This document shows positions 1 to 9,381 of a DNA stretch of 39,102 bases, piece after piece (within the stretch, counting starts at the first letter, position 1; each line of letters starts with the position of its first letter). A program made the position numbers and the translations under genes. Source of the stretch: an uncultured Prolixibacteraceae bacterium (GTDB taxonomy: Bacteria > Bacteroidota > Bacteroidia > Bacteroidales > Prolixibacteraceae); the NCBI GenBank assembly GCA_903834475.1, contig CAILJH010000237.1:1-39102 (forward strand), written 5' to 3'. The notes beneath the pieces are model-generated. The model did not search any database and was not told the DNA's origin. It saw only the letters and a list, made by a program, of their open reading frames with translations.

Positions 1-500
1 GGAAGCGGGTTCACTGTTACGGTCACATTGTGCGTATTGCTGCAGCCCGTGGCTGTGATGGTTTCAACTACCGTGTATGTTGTTGTCACCGTCGGGGAAA
101 CTGTCGGATTGGCTGTTGTTGAAGTAAACACTGCCGGAGAGGATGTCCAGCTGTAGGTGCTCCCGGTAACTACGGCTGCACCGATTTGTGTGCTTGTATT
201 CAGACAGATTGCCCTGTCGCTGCCTGCAACGGCGGCAGGAAGCGGGTTCACTGTTACGGCCACATTGTGCGTATTGCTGCAGCCTGTGGCCGTGATCGTT
301 TCAACTACCGTGTATGTTGTTGTCACCTTCGGTGAAACTGTCGGGTTGGCTGTTGTTGAAGTAAACCCTGCCGGAGAGGATGTCCAGCTGTAGGTGCTCC
401 CGGTAACTACGGCTGCACCGATTTGTGTGCTTGTATTCAGGCAGATTGCCCTGTCGCTGCCTGCAACGGCGGCAGGAAGCGGGTTCACTGTTACGGTCAC
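1..500 (-). repeat. 237-bp in-frame tandem repeat (79-residue PKD/Ig-like units)
   Basis: The string GGAAGCGGGTTCACTGTTAC recurs at 1, 238 and 475, giving an exact 237-bp period. The two full units 1-237 and 238-474 differ at only a few bases, and similarity to a third unit fades after about 500. The period is 79 codons, so copy-number change would keep the BspA-like protein in frame. The units encode VTGSTYSWTSSPA- and TYTVVETITATGC-type text typical of Ig/PKD-like surface domains. The array may continue left of the window. Confidence 0.9.
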
Positions 501-3500
501 TGGGGTTGTGTATCCTGAATAGCACGTTAATCCATTATGAAGTGACACTGTCCTTCTCTGGTAAGTCGTTGTTAATGTAAGTGATGGTGGTGAATAACCT
601 GCTGAAGTGGCTCCCGCTATCGTAACATAACTCCCAGTCGCATTGGTCTGCCATTCATAGCTGATGGCCCCTGAACCGGTACCTGATGCTGTTGAAGTGA
701 GCGGAGACGGAGTTGATCCGTTGCATATCGTCTGGGCCGTTCCAATCGTTCCTGCTGTAACTTCTGTCATGACAGTAATTGTCACAGGTTCAGTTGGTAC
801 TGACTCCCAGCTAAATACCTCTGAAGTAGAAAGAGTTGAAGTAGAAACAGTTATCCGATGAAACATAGTCGTTTGAGTTAAAGCTCCCGGTGCAAATGTT
901 GCATTGGAGGCACCGGTTGATGTCCAAGCTATTCCATCAGTTGAATACTCCCAGCGGTAACTGAGCGTTGCCCCCGTCATAACTAATCCGGGATTTGTGG
1001 ATGTAAGCGTAGCAGGGGATGTGTTATAACAAATGGTCTGACTCCCTGCAATGGTACCTGCTACAGGAATTTCCAAAATATTCAGGAAATCCTTCCACTG
1101 GGTGGCTGCTGTATAACTAGCTTTAGAACCATAAGGAACAAACAATCTACAGGTATTTTTATTGACATTTTGAAAAACATTCAAGGAAAGAGTTAAATTG
1201 ACCGGTGTGACCGGATAGGCGTAAATGGATGTTAAACCGGTACAGTAGGAAAAACTATATTCACCAATAAAGGTGACCGTTGTTGGAATGGAAACTGTTG
1301 ATAAGGCTGTACAGTAGTAAAAAGCACTACTCCCAATAGATGTAACCGATTCCGGAAGGATAACCGATGCCAATTTGGTACAATAGTAAAAAGCCGCTCC
1401 TCCAATGGATGTTAAGGATGAAGGTACAGAAAAGGTAACCGAGGTTAAACCGTTACAGTACTGAAAAGCACCTGCTCCAATGGCTGTTACCGATGAAGGG
1501 ATATTTATCGAAGTCAATCCGGTACAAGAAGAAAAAGCGTATTGCACAATGGATGTCACCGATGAAGGGATATTAACCGATGCCAATCCGGTACATCCCA
1601 AAAAAGCCCCTTCTTCAATGGATGTTACCGATGAAGGGATATTAACCGAGGTCAATCCGGTACATTGATAAAAAGCATGAATTGGAATAGATGTAAGCGA
1701 TGAAGGAATGGTAACCGTGGTTAATCCGGTACAGCCAAAAAAAGCCCCTTGTCCCATCGATGTTAACGAGGAAGGTGCAGTAAAGTTAACCGATGTTAAA
1801 CCGGTACATTCTTGAAAAGCATAATGTTCTATAGACGTAACCGATGACGGAATAGTAACCGAGGTCAATTTGGTACATTGATAAAAAGCCTGATATCCAA
1901 TGGATGTTACCGATGATGGAATAGTAATATCGGATAATCCACCACAACGATAAAAAGCATCCACACCAATAGAAGTGGCGGTTGATGGAAGTATTATGGA
2001 TGTTAAACTTGTTTTACTGACAGCTGTATTTGGATTATAAAAAGCATATTGAGGAACTGTATTTACCGGATATGTTGCAGAAGAAGTTGTAGTTCCACCT
2101 GTTCCGGTATAAGCAACAATTGTTGCCCCGCTGATATCTATTTCAGCCAGCAAAGGCATATCATCGCGCATGGTTTTAAAATCGCGTGCATCAATGGTGC
2201 CGGTAACCGTAAGCCTGGTTATCTGGCTTTGTTTTCCGGCTAATTTCGCAAACAAATCTCCTGCTGTATTATTGACGGTCACTAAAACTCCCAACTGGGT
2301 TACAAAAATGGATTGAGTTGGTACACCTGTTGCCGAAACCGTAACTTTTGCAAATCGTGGTGAATAAGAGGTATTTTCTCCGGCAGTTAAAACAAGCGTG
2401 GCATTTGTGCTCCCGCTTGCAGGGCTTACTGTTAACCAGCTCTGGTTTGAAAGGGATGTCCAGGAGAGCGCTGTGGTAAGTCCTATGCTGGCAGAACTGC
2501 CGCCGGCACTTTCAATCCTTGCCTTGGTTGCTGAAGCCTTAAATTCCGCCATTTCAACTCTATTGGTAAAATCCTTCCACTGGTCGGCAGCAGCATAAAG
2601 AGCCGATGACCCATAAGGAACATGTAAAATACAGGAGCTTTTATTAACACCACCAAAAACACCTGGGGAAGAACTTAATTTGACAGGTGTTTCCAACTGT
2701 GCATAGATGGATGTTAAACCGGTACAGTTAGAAAAAGCATAAGTTTTTATAGACGTAACCGCTGGCGGAATAGTTACCGATGTCAACTTGGTACAGCCAT
2801 AAAAAGAATAATCACTAATTGAAGTTACCGAAGAAGGGATATTTACAGAAGTCAAACCGGTACAATTATAAAAGACCCCATATCCAATGGATGTTAATGA
2901 TAAAGTTGCAGGAAAGCTAACCGAGGTCAAACCGGCACAATTTTGAAAAGAATAATCACCAATTGAAGTTACCGAAGAAGGGATATTAAGCGATGTTAAA
3001 TGGGTACAGCCCGAAAAAGCAGAAGTTCCAATGGATATTAACAATGAAGTTGCAGATAAGTTAACCGATGTTAAACCGGTACAGAAAACAAATGCACTAT
3101 TTCCAAGGGTTGTTAACAATGAAGGAGAAGAAAAATCAACCGATGTTAATTTGGAACAGGCATAAAAAACAGAAGCTCCTATAGTCGTAACCGATGCCGG
3201 AAAGGTAACCGAGGTCAATGCTTGACATTGATAAAAAGCCCCATCTCCAATGGATGTTAACGATGAAGGTGCAGAAAAATTAACCGATGTTAAACCGTAA
3301 CAGTATATAAATGCATAAGTTCCTATAGACGTAACCAATGACGGAATGGTAACCGAGGTCAAACTGGAACATTGATAAAAAGCCGCATATCCTATAGTCG
3401 TAACCGATGACGGAAAGGTAACCGAGGTCAATCCCTGACATTGATAAAAAGCCCCATCTCCAATGGTTGTTAACGATGAAGGTGCAGAAAAATTAACCGA

Positions 3501-4121
3501 TGTTAAGCTAGTACAGTACATAAATGCATAAGTTCCTAATGATGTTACTGATGACGGAATAGTAACCGATGTCAAACCGGTACAGTAAGAAAAAGCATTA
3601 ATTCCTATAGACGTAACCGATGAAGGTGCAGAAAAATTAACCGATGTTAAACCGGTACAGTAATAAAAAGCATTAATTCCAATAGACGTAACCGATGAAG
3701 GAATGGTAACCGATGTCAAATGGGTACATTGATAAAAAGCGTCATCTCCAATGGATGTTAACGATGAAGAAGGAAAAATTACAGAGGTCAGACTTGTTTT
3801 ACTTTTAAAAGCATCGCTTGGAACTTCGTTAGCTGGGTAAGTAGTATTGGAAGTAAGAGTTCCTCCTGTGCCGGTATAAGTTGCAACAGTTGCTCCGCTG
3901 ATATCTATTGCAGCAAGAACAGGCATATTATCGCGCATAGTCTTAAAATCCTCGGCATCAATGGTGCCGGTAATGGTAAGGTTGGTAACTGTTGCCAGTT
4001 CTCCGGCAATCGAACTTGAAGATAATGTACCTGGGGTGGTGATATTGACAGTTCTGGAAACTTGTGCATTTAGCATCACCGTAAAACACAAGCTTAAAAT
4101 GAATAGGAAGAATTTTTTCAT
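1..4121 (-). CDS. BspA-like secreted leucine-rich-repeat protein, 3' end cut by window edge
   Basis: The minus-strand frame is open from an ATG at 4121 to base 1 (1373 codons seen), checked in frame at about 2050, 1097, 653 and 386. The N-terminus is a signal peptide ending in LNAQ (residues 1-19). Two similar modules follow. Each opens with a TVTGTIDAxDFKTMRD-like segment (about 20-110 and 610-700) and then carries BspA-type LRR_5 repeats with core LTSVTIPSSVTSIGxxAFxxC: about 15-16 repeats at 114-480 and about 11 at 704-975. Each LRR block ends with a Cys-containing VPYGS cap. Between the modules (about 534-604) lies a BACON-like segment, SxQSWLTVSP-type. From about 1010 onward the protein is Ig/PKD-like, ending in 79-residue tandem units. 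The role is probably cell-surface adhesion or binding (inference). Any C-terminal sorting domain lies outside the window. Confidence 0.85.
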   Translation of the reverse strand, partial: MKKFFLFILSLCFTVMLNAQVSRTVNITTPGTLSSSSIAGELATVTNLTITGTIDAEDFKTMRDNMPVLAAIDISGATVATYTGTGGTLTSNTTYPANEVPSDAFKSKTSLTSVIFPSSSLTSIGDDAFYQCTHLTSVTIPSSVTSIGINAFYYCTGLTSVNFSAPSSVTSIGINAFSYCTGLTSVTIPSSVTSLGTYAFMYCTSLTSVNFSAPSSLTTIGDGAFYQCQGLTSVTFPSSVTTIGYAAFYQCSSLTSVTIPSLVTSIGTYAFIYCYGLTSVNFSAPSSLTSIGDGAFYQCQALTSVTFPASVTTIGASVFYACSKLTSVDFSSPSLLTTLGNSAFVFCTGLTSVNLSATSLLISIGTSAFSGCTHLTSLNIPSSVTSIGDYSFQNCAGLTSVSFPATLSLTSIGYGVFYNCTGLTSVNIPSSVTSISDYSFYGCTKLTSVTIPPAVTSIKTYAFSNCTGLTSIYAQLETPVKLSSSPGVFGGVNKSSCILHVPYGSSALYAAADQWKDFTNRVEMAEFKASATKARIESAGGSSASIGLTTALSWTSLSNQSWLTVSPASGSTNATLVLTAGENTSYSPRFAKVTVSATGVPTQSIFVTQLGVLVTVNNTAGDLFAKLAGKQSQITRLTVTGTIDARDFKTMRDDMPLLAEIDISGATIVAYTGTGGTTTSSATYPVNTVPQYAFYNPNTAVSKTSLTSIILPSTATSIGVDAFYRCGGLSDITIPSSVTSIGYQAFYQCTKLTSVTIPSSVTSIEHYAFQECTGLTSVNFTAPSSLTSMGQGAFFGCTGLTTVTIPSSLTSIPIHAFYQCTGLTSVNIPSSVTSIEEGAFLGCTGLASVNIPSSVTSIVQYAFSSCTGLTSINIPSSVTAIGAGAFQYCNGLTSVTFSVPSSLTSIGGAAFYYCTKLASVILPESVTSIGSSAFYYCTALSTVSIPTTVTFIGEYSFSYCTGLTSIYAYPVTPVNLTLSLNVFQNVNKNTCRLFVPYGSKASYTAATQWKDFLNILEIPVAGTIAGSQTICYNTSPATLTSTNPGLVMTGATLSYRWEYSTDGIAWTSTGASNATFAPGALTQTTMFHRITVSTSTLSTSEVFSWESVPTEPVTITVMTEVTAGTIGTAQTICNGSTPSPLTSTASGTGSGAISYEWQTNATGSYVTIAGATSAGYSPPSLTLTTTYQRRTVSLHNGLTCYSGYTTPVTVTVNPLPAAVAGSDRAICLNTSTQIGAAVVTGSTYSWTSSPAGFTSTTANPTVSPKVTTTYTVVETITATGCSNTHNVAVTVNPLPAAVAGSDRAICLNTSTQIGAAVVTGSTYSWTSSPAVFTSTTANPTVSPTVTTTYTVVETITATGCSNTHNVTVTVNPL

Positions 4122-4586
4122 GATGTTTTGTTTTAATATGTGAGTATTTTGATTTTCGTCTATGCCTGCAGAAAGGAATGATGTTCATAGTTAAATTTCG
4201 ACTAATAAATGGCACAAGTCAATACGTAATTTACTACCCCCACTTTTCGATTTTTACTCCATTTTTCGATTTTAATTGATTTTAGGGGTCGGAAATTACG
4301 TATTGGGGAATATGAATATGCAATGAAATAAGGGAAATGTGTTTTTAGAAAATTTGGAGTATTTTGAGGGTCAAGGTTCAATCGAAAGCTTGAAAATCAA
4401 AATATTCAAAGATTATTTCGATCATTTACTGAAAAGTTAAACCCTATTTAGTTTCCGGAAATTGAATTTCAAGCTGTATTTAGTACCAAAGAAAATCGTG
4501 ATCTTTGCCGGAAATATTTGAGCCATACTAATTGACCGGGGTAAATTTCTCAGGAGACTTCAGTTCGTTAGGCCTAATCCTGATTC
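4122..4586. other. 465-bp divergent intergenic region
   Basis: This region separates the start of the BspA-like gene (minus) from the first barrel-protein gene (plus), so it should hold both promoters. I saw no convincing TAnnTTTG/TTG pair. It contains the long inverted repeat listed separately, and two short overlapping palindromes at 4452-4470 (TTTCCGGAAA and GAAATTGAATTTC). No plausible gene was found: the plus frame opening at 4532 overlaps the real 4587 gene in another frame. Confidence 0.6.
4220..4305. promoter_or_regulatory. 13-bp perfect inverted repeat with inner C/G arms and direct repeats
   Basis: The left arm CAATACGTAATTT (4220-4232) is the exact reverse complement of AAATTACGTATTG (4293-4305). 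Inside them, CCCC (4237-4240) faces GGGG (4285-4288) after a 4-nt internal mismatch on each side. The 44-base centre holds two near-identical direct repeats of TTTTCGATTTT(T)A at about 4244 and 4263. It lies about 100 bp from the BspA-like start. This could be a paired operator for a dimeric regulator or a cruciform-forming site; no regulator can be named from sequence alone. Confidence 0.5.
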
Positions 4587-6071
4587 ATGAAGCAATTTCA
4601 AAGGAACAAACGAATATATATTTTTCTGGTATGGTTAGTTTTGGCGGCATTAGGAAGCAAGGCACAACCCAATTTAGCTTTCTATCCCTTAGAAGAACAA
4701 TTCAACGCTTCCAGTTATAATCCGGCCTTTCTGCATCCAAAGGAGAAATTCACTATTAGTATTTTCCCTTTTGGAGGAACAAGCATCGGATACAATAATC
4801 AGCAAATAATCAAAAGTCTGGTAAAACAAACTCTTTCAGGAATATCGAGCGATGACGATTACAAAAAAGTGCTGCAAAGTTTAACCGATCGTTCCGCTTT
4901 TACCCAGGATTTGGAAAGTACGCTTCTCACTTTCACCGCACGATTGAAGTCGGGTAATTTCAATTTCCGGATCAAGGAAGTCCAGAATTTCTCAACCTCA
5001 TTGAAGGGGCAGCTTACCCGCTTTATTTTTAATAATGATATTCAAAGTGCCGTTATCGGACAAATTCAGGATTTGCCTGCCCAGGCCATGCATTACCGTG
5101 AATACAGTTTGGGCTATTCGCTGCCTTTCCGGAATCATAAATTTTCAGCCGGAATCCGTGCAAAAATCTACTTCGGTAAAGCAGCCATTGTGTCCGGACT
5201 TTCAGGTTCAATTCATACCATTTCAAACAATTACTTACTGCAAGCTGGAGGAAAAATCAATTTGTCAATTCCATTGGCACAAACTCCGCAGAATGGTGAA
5301 TCTGCAACTACTCTTTCATTAAGCGGATCAAACACAATGGACTACCTCTTGAATTCGGGAAATAAAGGTTTTGGAGCCGATCTGGGAATCAAATACAATG
5401 TCAATCCTAATCTTGTTTTTTCATTAAGTGTCATCGATCTTGGCAGGATTGACTGGAAAACAAACCTGAATTCCAAGGTTTTTGATGGGGAATATTCGAT
5501 TTCCAAAAGAAATATATCATCAAATATGTCAGGCAATGGAACTGAAACCATCACCAAGAACTTTAGAAATTCTTCTTTTGCAGATTCAATTCCTAATATC
5601 TTCAGGCAAACTTTCGACACGACCAGATTTACCACTTCATTACCAGTGAATATTTATGCAGGGATAAAATACCGGATCAGTCCTAAAATTACAATTAGTC
5701 TGGCTGACCGGTTTATGCTACTTAAAGAACTTAATTACAATAGTTTGGCTTTGATGACCAGTTTCGAAATGAATAAAATACTTTCGGTTAGTACCGGTTA
5801 CGCAACCATCAGTAAATCATATGCCAATGTTCCCCTTGCAATTTTGTTCCATAAAGATTGGGGTCAGATGTTCCTCGGAACGGAGAACTTATTGGCATTT
5901 ATCATTCCATCGCATTCTGATTTTGCCGGGATAAGTTTTGGAACTTGTTTCTATCTTTTCAAAAATAGAAATCTATCCAAATCTCTTTCTGACGATTACC
6001 CTTTCTTCAGGCAAAAAAGCATCCGACGCAATCAGAATACGGGGCTAATTGTGAAAGAATTCACTGAATAA
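4587..6071 (+). CDS. Predicted outer-membrane barrel protein, DUF5723-like (paralogue 1 of 3)
   Basis: 494 residues. A signal peptide (about 1-26) ends at GSKAQ. The mature start NLAFYPLEEQFNASSYNPAF is shared with the two genes downstream. Further family text includes HYREYSLGYS at about 170, RAKIYFGKA at about 190, an LGxKYxxxPxLxFSLSVIDL strand, and a FAGISFGTCFYLF segment before a short basic tail. Alternating hydrophobic residues and aromatic strand ends suggest an outer-membrane beta-barrel, most like DUF5723 (family assignment from memory). Function is unknown. The ATG at 4587 is preferred because it yields an intact signal peptide. A 208-bp gap separates it from the next paralogue. 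Confidence 0.7.
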   Translation: MKQFQRNKRIYIFLVWLVLAALGSKAQPNLAFYPLEEQFNASSYNPAFLHPKEKFTISIFPFGGTSIGYNNQQIIKSLVKQTLSGISSDDDYKKVLQSLTDRSAFTQDLESTLLTFTARLKSGNFNFRIKEVQNFSTSLKGQLTRFIFNNDIQSAVIGQIQDLPAQAMHYREYSLGYSLPFRNHKFSAGIRAKIYFGKAAIVSGLSGSIHTISNNYLLQAGGKINLSIPLAQTPQNGESATTLSLSGSNTMDYLLNSGNKGFGADLGIKYNVNPNLVFSLSVIDLGRIDWKTNLNSKVFDGEYSISKRNISSNMSGNGTETITKNFRNSSFADSIPNIFRQTFDTTRFTTSLPVNIYAGIKYRISPKITISLADRFMLLKELNYNSLALMTSFEMNKILSVSTGYATISKSYANVPLAILFHKDWGQMFLGTENLLAFIIPSHSDFAGISFGTCFYLFKNRNLSKSLSDDYPFFRQKSIRRNQNTGLIVKEFTE

Positions 6072-6279
6072 TCATTTCATAAATTGCAAAAGCGGAAATT
6101 GGATAGCATAATCTATTTACTACATGTTTTTTTTCCTGACACGAAACCCGATACACCAATTATTTGTTACTAATCAAAAAAGAAAATTCCAAAAATTATT
6201 GTTATATTAATCCTGATCAAAATTGATAAATATTAAATCATAAAACTTACGGATATTCAGCCAAGCATAACATGAAGAT

Positions 6280-7728
6280 ATGAAGACAGGATTGAGCGCC
6301 AAACGAAAATTCATAGTATTAATATGTTTGTCAATTCTGGCTTTAATCGGAAAGGCGCAGACCAATCTTGCTTTATACCATTCCAAAGACCAAATTAGTT
6401 CACCCAGTGTTAATCCTGCATTTCTGACTGATCAGAAGAAATTCACATTCAGCATTTTCCCGTTATCGGGGATGAGTGTAGGTTATAATGATCAGCTGGC
6501 TGTAAAAAGTATGCTTAAAGATTTTCTTGCCGGATCGCTCGACACTGCTGCTTTAAAATCTGTGTTTAACAGCCTGATAAAAGAGGATCTGTTTTTCCAA
6601 AGATTCGAAACCTCCCTGATCAGTTTCGGATATAATTCAGCTATTGGATCGTTTAATTTCCAAATAAACGAGATTGAGCAAATCCGAACCAGTCTTAAAG
6701 GTAATATTACTGAATTTATGACTAAGCCCGCAATTCAAACTGTCGCTCTGAATCAACCACAAGTTTTCAATGCTGATATGGTTCACTACAGGGAATACAG
6801 TTTGGGATATGCACGGGAGATTATTAAAAACAAATTGTCGGTTGGTGTAAGAGCAAAAATCTACTTTGGAAAAGCTTCATTAGTTCCTGAAGTTCCGATT
6901 GAGATCACCCAGAAAAATAATTCTTACTATTTTGGAACCTCCGGACCAATAAAAACGTCTATCCCCGTTAAATTTGTGCTCGATAAAGATACAATCATCA
7001 CCGGAGCAACCCCTTCTAAAAGTCTTTCAGTAAGGAACTACCTGTTCAATAAGCAAAACATGGGCGCAGGTATTGATCTTGGTTTTTCTTATCAAATCAA
7101 TTCTAAAATTGAACTTTCCGCGAGTGTAGTTGACTTAGGTCAAATAAACTGGAACAGTAATCTTAACACTATAAAATTGAAAGGCCAATATGAAATTCTT
7201 CCCAAATATGCATTACCCCCAAAATCCGGAAACAATTTCATTGCTAAATCTGATTCATTTTTAATCAATGATGGCGATTTTAACCAATTATTTAAAAGTA
7301 AAATCGATTCAACATCAAGCTATTCAACAAAAATACCCACATCATTTTATGCCGGACTTCAATATCAAATTGATCCTTTGCTCCAGATTGGCGTGGTGGA
7401 CCGGTTTATTTGGTCAAAAGGGATGAGCCAAAACAGCATCTCGTTAACAGCAAATTATGCGGTAAATAAAAAATTCACCCTCATTTCAGGATACTCCTCC
7501 ATCGGAAAATCATACTATAACATTCCGTTTGCCGTTATCTATAACTGGAGCGGCGGCCAGTCGTTTATGGGAACCGATAACCTCTTGTTGTTTTTAATGC
7601 CGCAAAAATCTGATTATGCCGGAATTTCCTTCGGAACCTGTTTTTACCTGTTCAGGCCAAAAGTAAAATATAAGCAGTCAGAATACTTGCCATTTTATAA
7701 AGAAAAGAAACATAACACAGTAAATTAA
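6280..7728 (+). CDS. Predicted outer-membrane barrel protein, DUF5723-like (paralogue 2 of 3)
   Basis: 482 residues. The signal peptide ends at IGKAQ (about residue 27), followed by NLALYHSKDQISSPSVNPAF, clearly homologous to paralogues 1 and 3. Conserved landmarks are HYREYSLGYA, RAKIYFGKA, LxASVVDLGQINW and YAGISFGTCFYLF. It is the most divergent of the three: the region around residues 215-250 differs, and it lacks the longer charged tail ending in (L)IVKEFTE or RIMQEYDE seen in the others. The stop is only 35 bp before paralogue 3, so the two are probably co-transcribed. Function unknown; surface barrel by inference. Confidence 0.7.
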   Translation: MKTGLSAKRKFIVLICLSILALIGKAQTNLALYHSKDQISSPSVNPAFLTDQKKFTFSIFPLSGMSVGYNDQLAVKSMLKDFLAGSLDTAALKSVFNSLIKEDLFFQRFETSLISFGYNSAIGSFNFQINEIEQIRTSLKGNITEFMTKPAIQTVALNQPQVFNADMVHYREYSLGYAREIIKNKLSVGVRAKIYFGKASLVPEVPIEITQKNNSYYFGTSGPIKTSIPVKFVLDKDTIITGATPSKSLSVRNYLFNKQNMGAGIDLGFSYQINSKIELSASVVDLGQINWNSNLNTIKLKGQYEILPKYALPPKSGNNFIAKSDSFLINDGDFNQLFKSKIDSTSSYSTKIPTSFYAGLQYQIDPLLQIGVVDRFIWSKGMSQNSISLTANYAVNKKFTLISGYSSIGKSYYNIPFAVIYNWSGGQSFMGTDNLLLFLMPQKSDYAGISFGTCFYLFRPKVKYKQSEYLPFYKEKKHNTVN

Positions 7729-7763
7729 AAGGTTAAGATCTATCAGTAAAGAAAACTTAGGTT

Positions 7764-9269
7764 ATGAAGTTTGGACTAAAAAATAAGCATTTATTACTGA
7801 TCATGATCATGATTTCAGTCTTTCTCTTTCAAGGGAAGGCACAAACCGGCATGGCCTTTTATCCCATCGAAAATCAATTTAATTCTTCAGGATTCAATCC
7901 CGCATTTTTAACTTCACAGGGACAATTTACATTTAGTATTTTCCCTTTGGCCGGAACGAATGTCGGTTATAACAACCAAAAGGAAATTCAAAGTCTGGTA
8001 AACAAATTGCTTTCCGGAATAAACAAGGACACTGAATACATCGATCTTGTAAAAAGCATGGTCGATAAACCAACCTATAGTCAAAAACTGGAAACTGATT
8101 TGATAAGTTTTACTTACCGCACGAAAGATGGTTTTTTTAATTTCCGGGTAGCCGAGAATGCCTCTTTCTCAGCATCTGTGCAGGGACCGGTTAGCCTTTT
8201 CACCATCAAACCTGAAGTTAAAAGCCTGGTGGTTGGGCAGGTCCAGACCGTCCCGGCATTAATCATGCATTACCGGGAATACAGTGTAGCATATTCGACA
8301 CCAGCCAATCACAAGAAATTATCGGCAGGAATCAGGGCAAAACTTTATTTTGGAAAAGCGGCTTTCTCCTCCGCCATTTCCGGTTCTGTTGAAGATGTAG
8401 CGGGCAATTACTATTTAAGAATGAAAGGGTTAGGCAAAATGTCAATACCAGAAAGTAGTCTTCAAAGTTCGGATGGCTCAATAGTCACTACTCCAAGTCT
8501 TTCAGGAACATCAGTACCAAAATATCTGATGAATTCCGGAAATCCTGGATTTGGAGTCGATTTGGGTATCAAGTACAAAATTTCTCCTAAGTTTTCCTTT
8601 ACCATGAGCATAATCGATCTGGGGAAAATTAACTGGAAAAATAACCTGAATTCAAAGAATTTCAGTGGCGAATACCTGTTGAAAGGATCAAGCGTTAGAC
8701 CTATAACCGAAAATGGCGTTTATAAGATTTACAAGACTTCAGACAGCATCTCGTTCACAGAAAAAATAACGTCCCTGTTCAAAGTATTTCCCAATAGTTC
8801 GAGGTTTTCAACCCGAATGCCGGCAACTTTTTATGCCGGACTAAATTATCAGTTGAATCAGGTTATAAAAATAAACCTGACTGAACGGTTTATTGAGTTG
8901 AAGACCATGAATCTGAACAGCTTTTCACTCACAGCAAATTTTGAACTCAAAAAGAAGTTTACCATCAATACAGGCTTTGCTGCAATCGGAAACTTGTATG
9001 ACAACATGCCTTTAGCCATCTTATATAATCCTGATTTCGGGCAGATATACCTCGGAACTGATAATTTCCTGTCCTTCCTCAAACCATCAATTTCAGAATA
9101 TTCAAGCTTATCTTTTGGTATGTGCTTTTATCTTTTCAGGAAAAGAAGCCTGTATGACCCGCCAACGGAGGACTTTCCGTACCGCCGGCCAAAAAAAATA
9201 AAAAAAGTGAAGAATAGCGGACGCATCATGCAGGAATATGATGAACTCTATTACCCGCAGCCAAAATAA
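7764..9269 (+). CDS. Predicted outer-membrane barrel protein, DUF5723-like (paralogue 3 of 3)
   Basis: 501 residues. A strongly hydrophobic signal peptide ends at QGKAQ, and the mature start is TGMAFYPIENQFNSSGFNPAF. It shares with paralogue 1 the HYREYSVAYS, RAKLYFGKA and LGIKYKISPKFSFTMSIIDL segments and a basic C-terminal tail containing RRPKKIKKVKNSGRIMQEYD. It is closer to paralogue 1 than to paralogue 2. The stop is 112 bp upstream of rpoN. Family assignment as for paralogue 1; no catalytic motif is visible. Confidence 0.7.
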   Translation: MKFGLKNKHLLLIMIMISVFLFQGKAQTGMAFYPIENQFNSSGFNPAFLTSQGQFTFSIFPLAGTNVGYNNQKEIQSLVNKLLSGINKDTEYIDLVKSMVDKPTYSQKLETDLISFTYRTKDGFFNFRVAENASFSASVQGPVSLFTIKPEVKSLVVGQVQTVPALIMHYREYSVAYSTPANHKKLSAGIRAKLYFGKAAFSSAISGSVEDVAGNYYLRMKGLGKMSIPESSLQSSDGSIVTTPSLSGTSVPKYLMNSGNPGFGVDLGIKYKISPKFSFTMSIIDLGKINWKNNLNSKNFSGEYLLKGSSVRPITENGVYKIYKTSDSISFTEKITSLFKVFPNSSRFSTRMPATFYAGLNYQLNQVIKINLTERFIELKTMNLNSFSLTANFELKKKFTINTGFAAIGNLYDNMPLAILYNPDFGQIYLGTDNFLSFLKPSISEYSSLSFGMCFYLFRKRSLYDPPTEDFPYRRPKKIKKVKNSGRIMQEYDELYYPQPK

Positions 9270-9356
9270 TTCAGCTTTTCATCGGCAATAATATGTTCCG
9301 CTATCATTGAATCCCTCTTTTTACAACCAGAAGCTACACCTTTCGATTAAAAATCT

Positions 9357-9364
9357 TAATTTTG
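9357..9364 (+). promoter_or_regulatory. Possible -7 box of rpoN
   Basis: TAATTTTG matches the Bacteroidota -7 consensus TAnnTTTG. No clear -33 TTG is found at the right spacing, and the leader would be only about 10 nt, so this is tentative. Confidence 0.3.
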
Positions 9365-9381
9365 GTGAAAGTTAAACCCGA

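Noticed and set aside
157..2598. Plus-strand open frames inside the BspA-like gene
   Set aside because: They are antisense shadows of a repetitive coding sequence, without start signals or recognisable domains.
1200..3800. Regular short-period repeats suggesting a CRISPR array
   Set aside because: The period is 69-75 bp without separate repeat and spacer parts, and the minus strand is one open frame encoding BspA-type LRR units.
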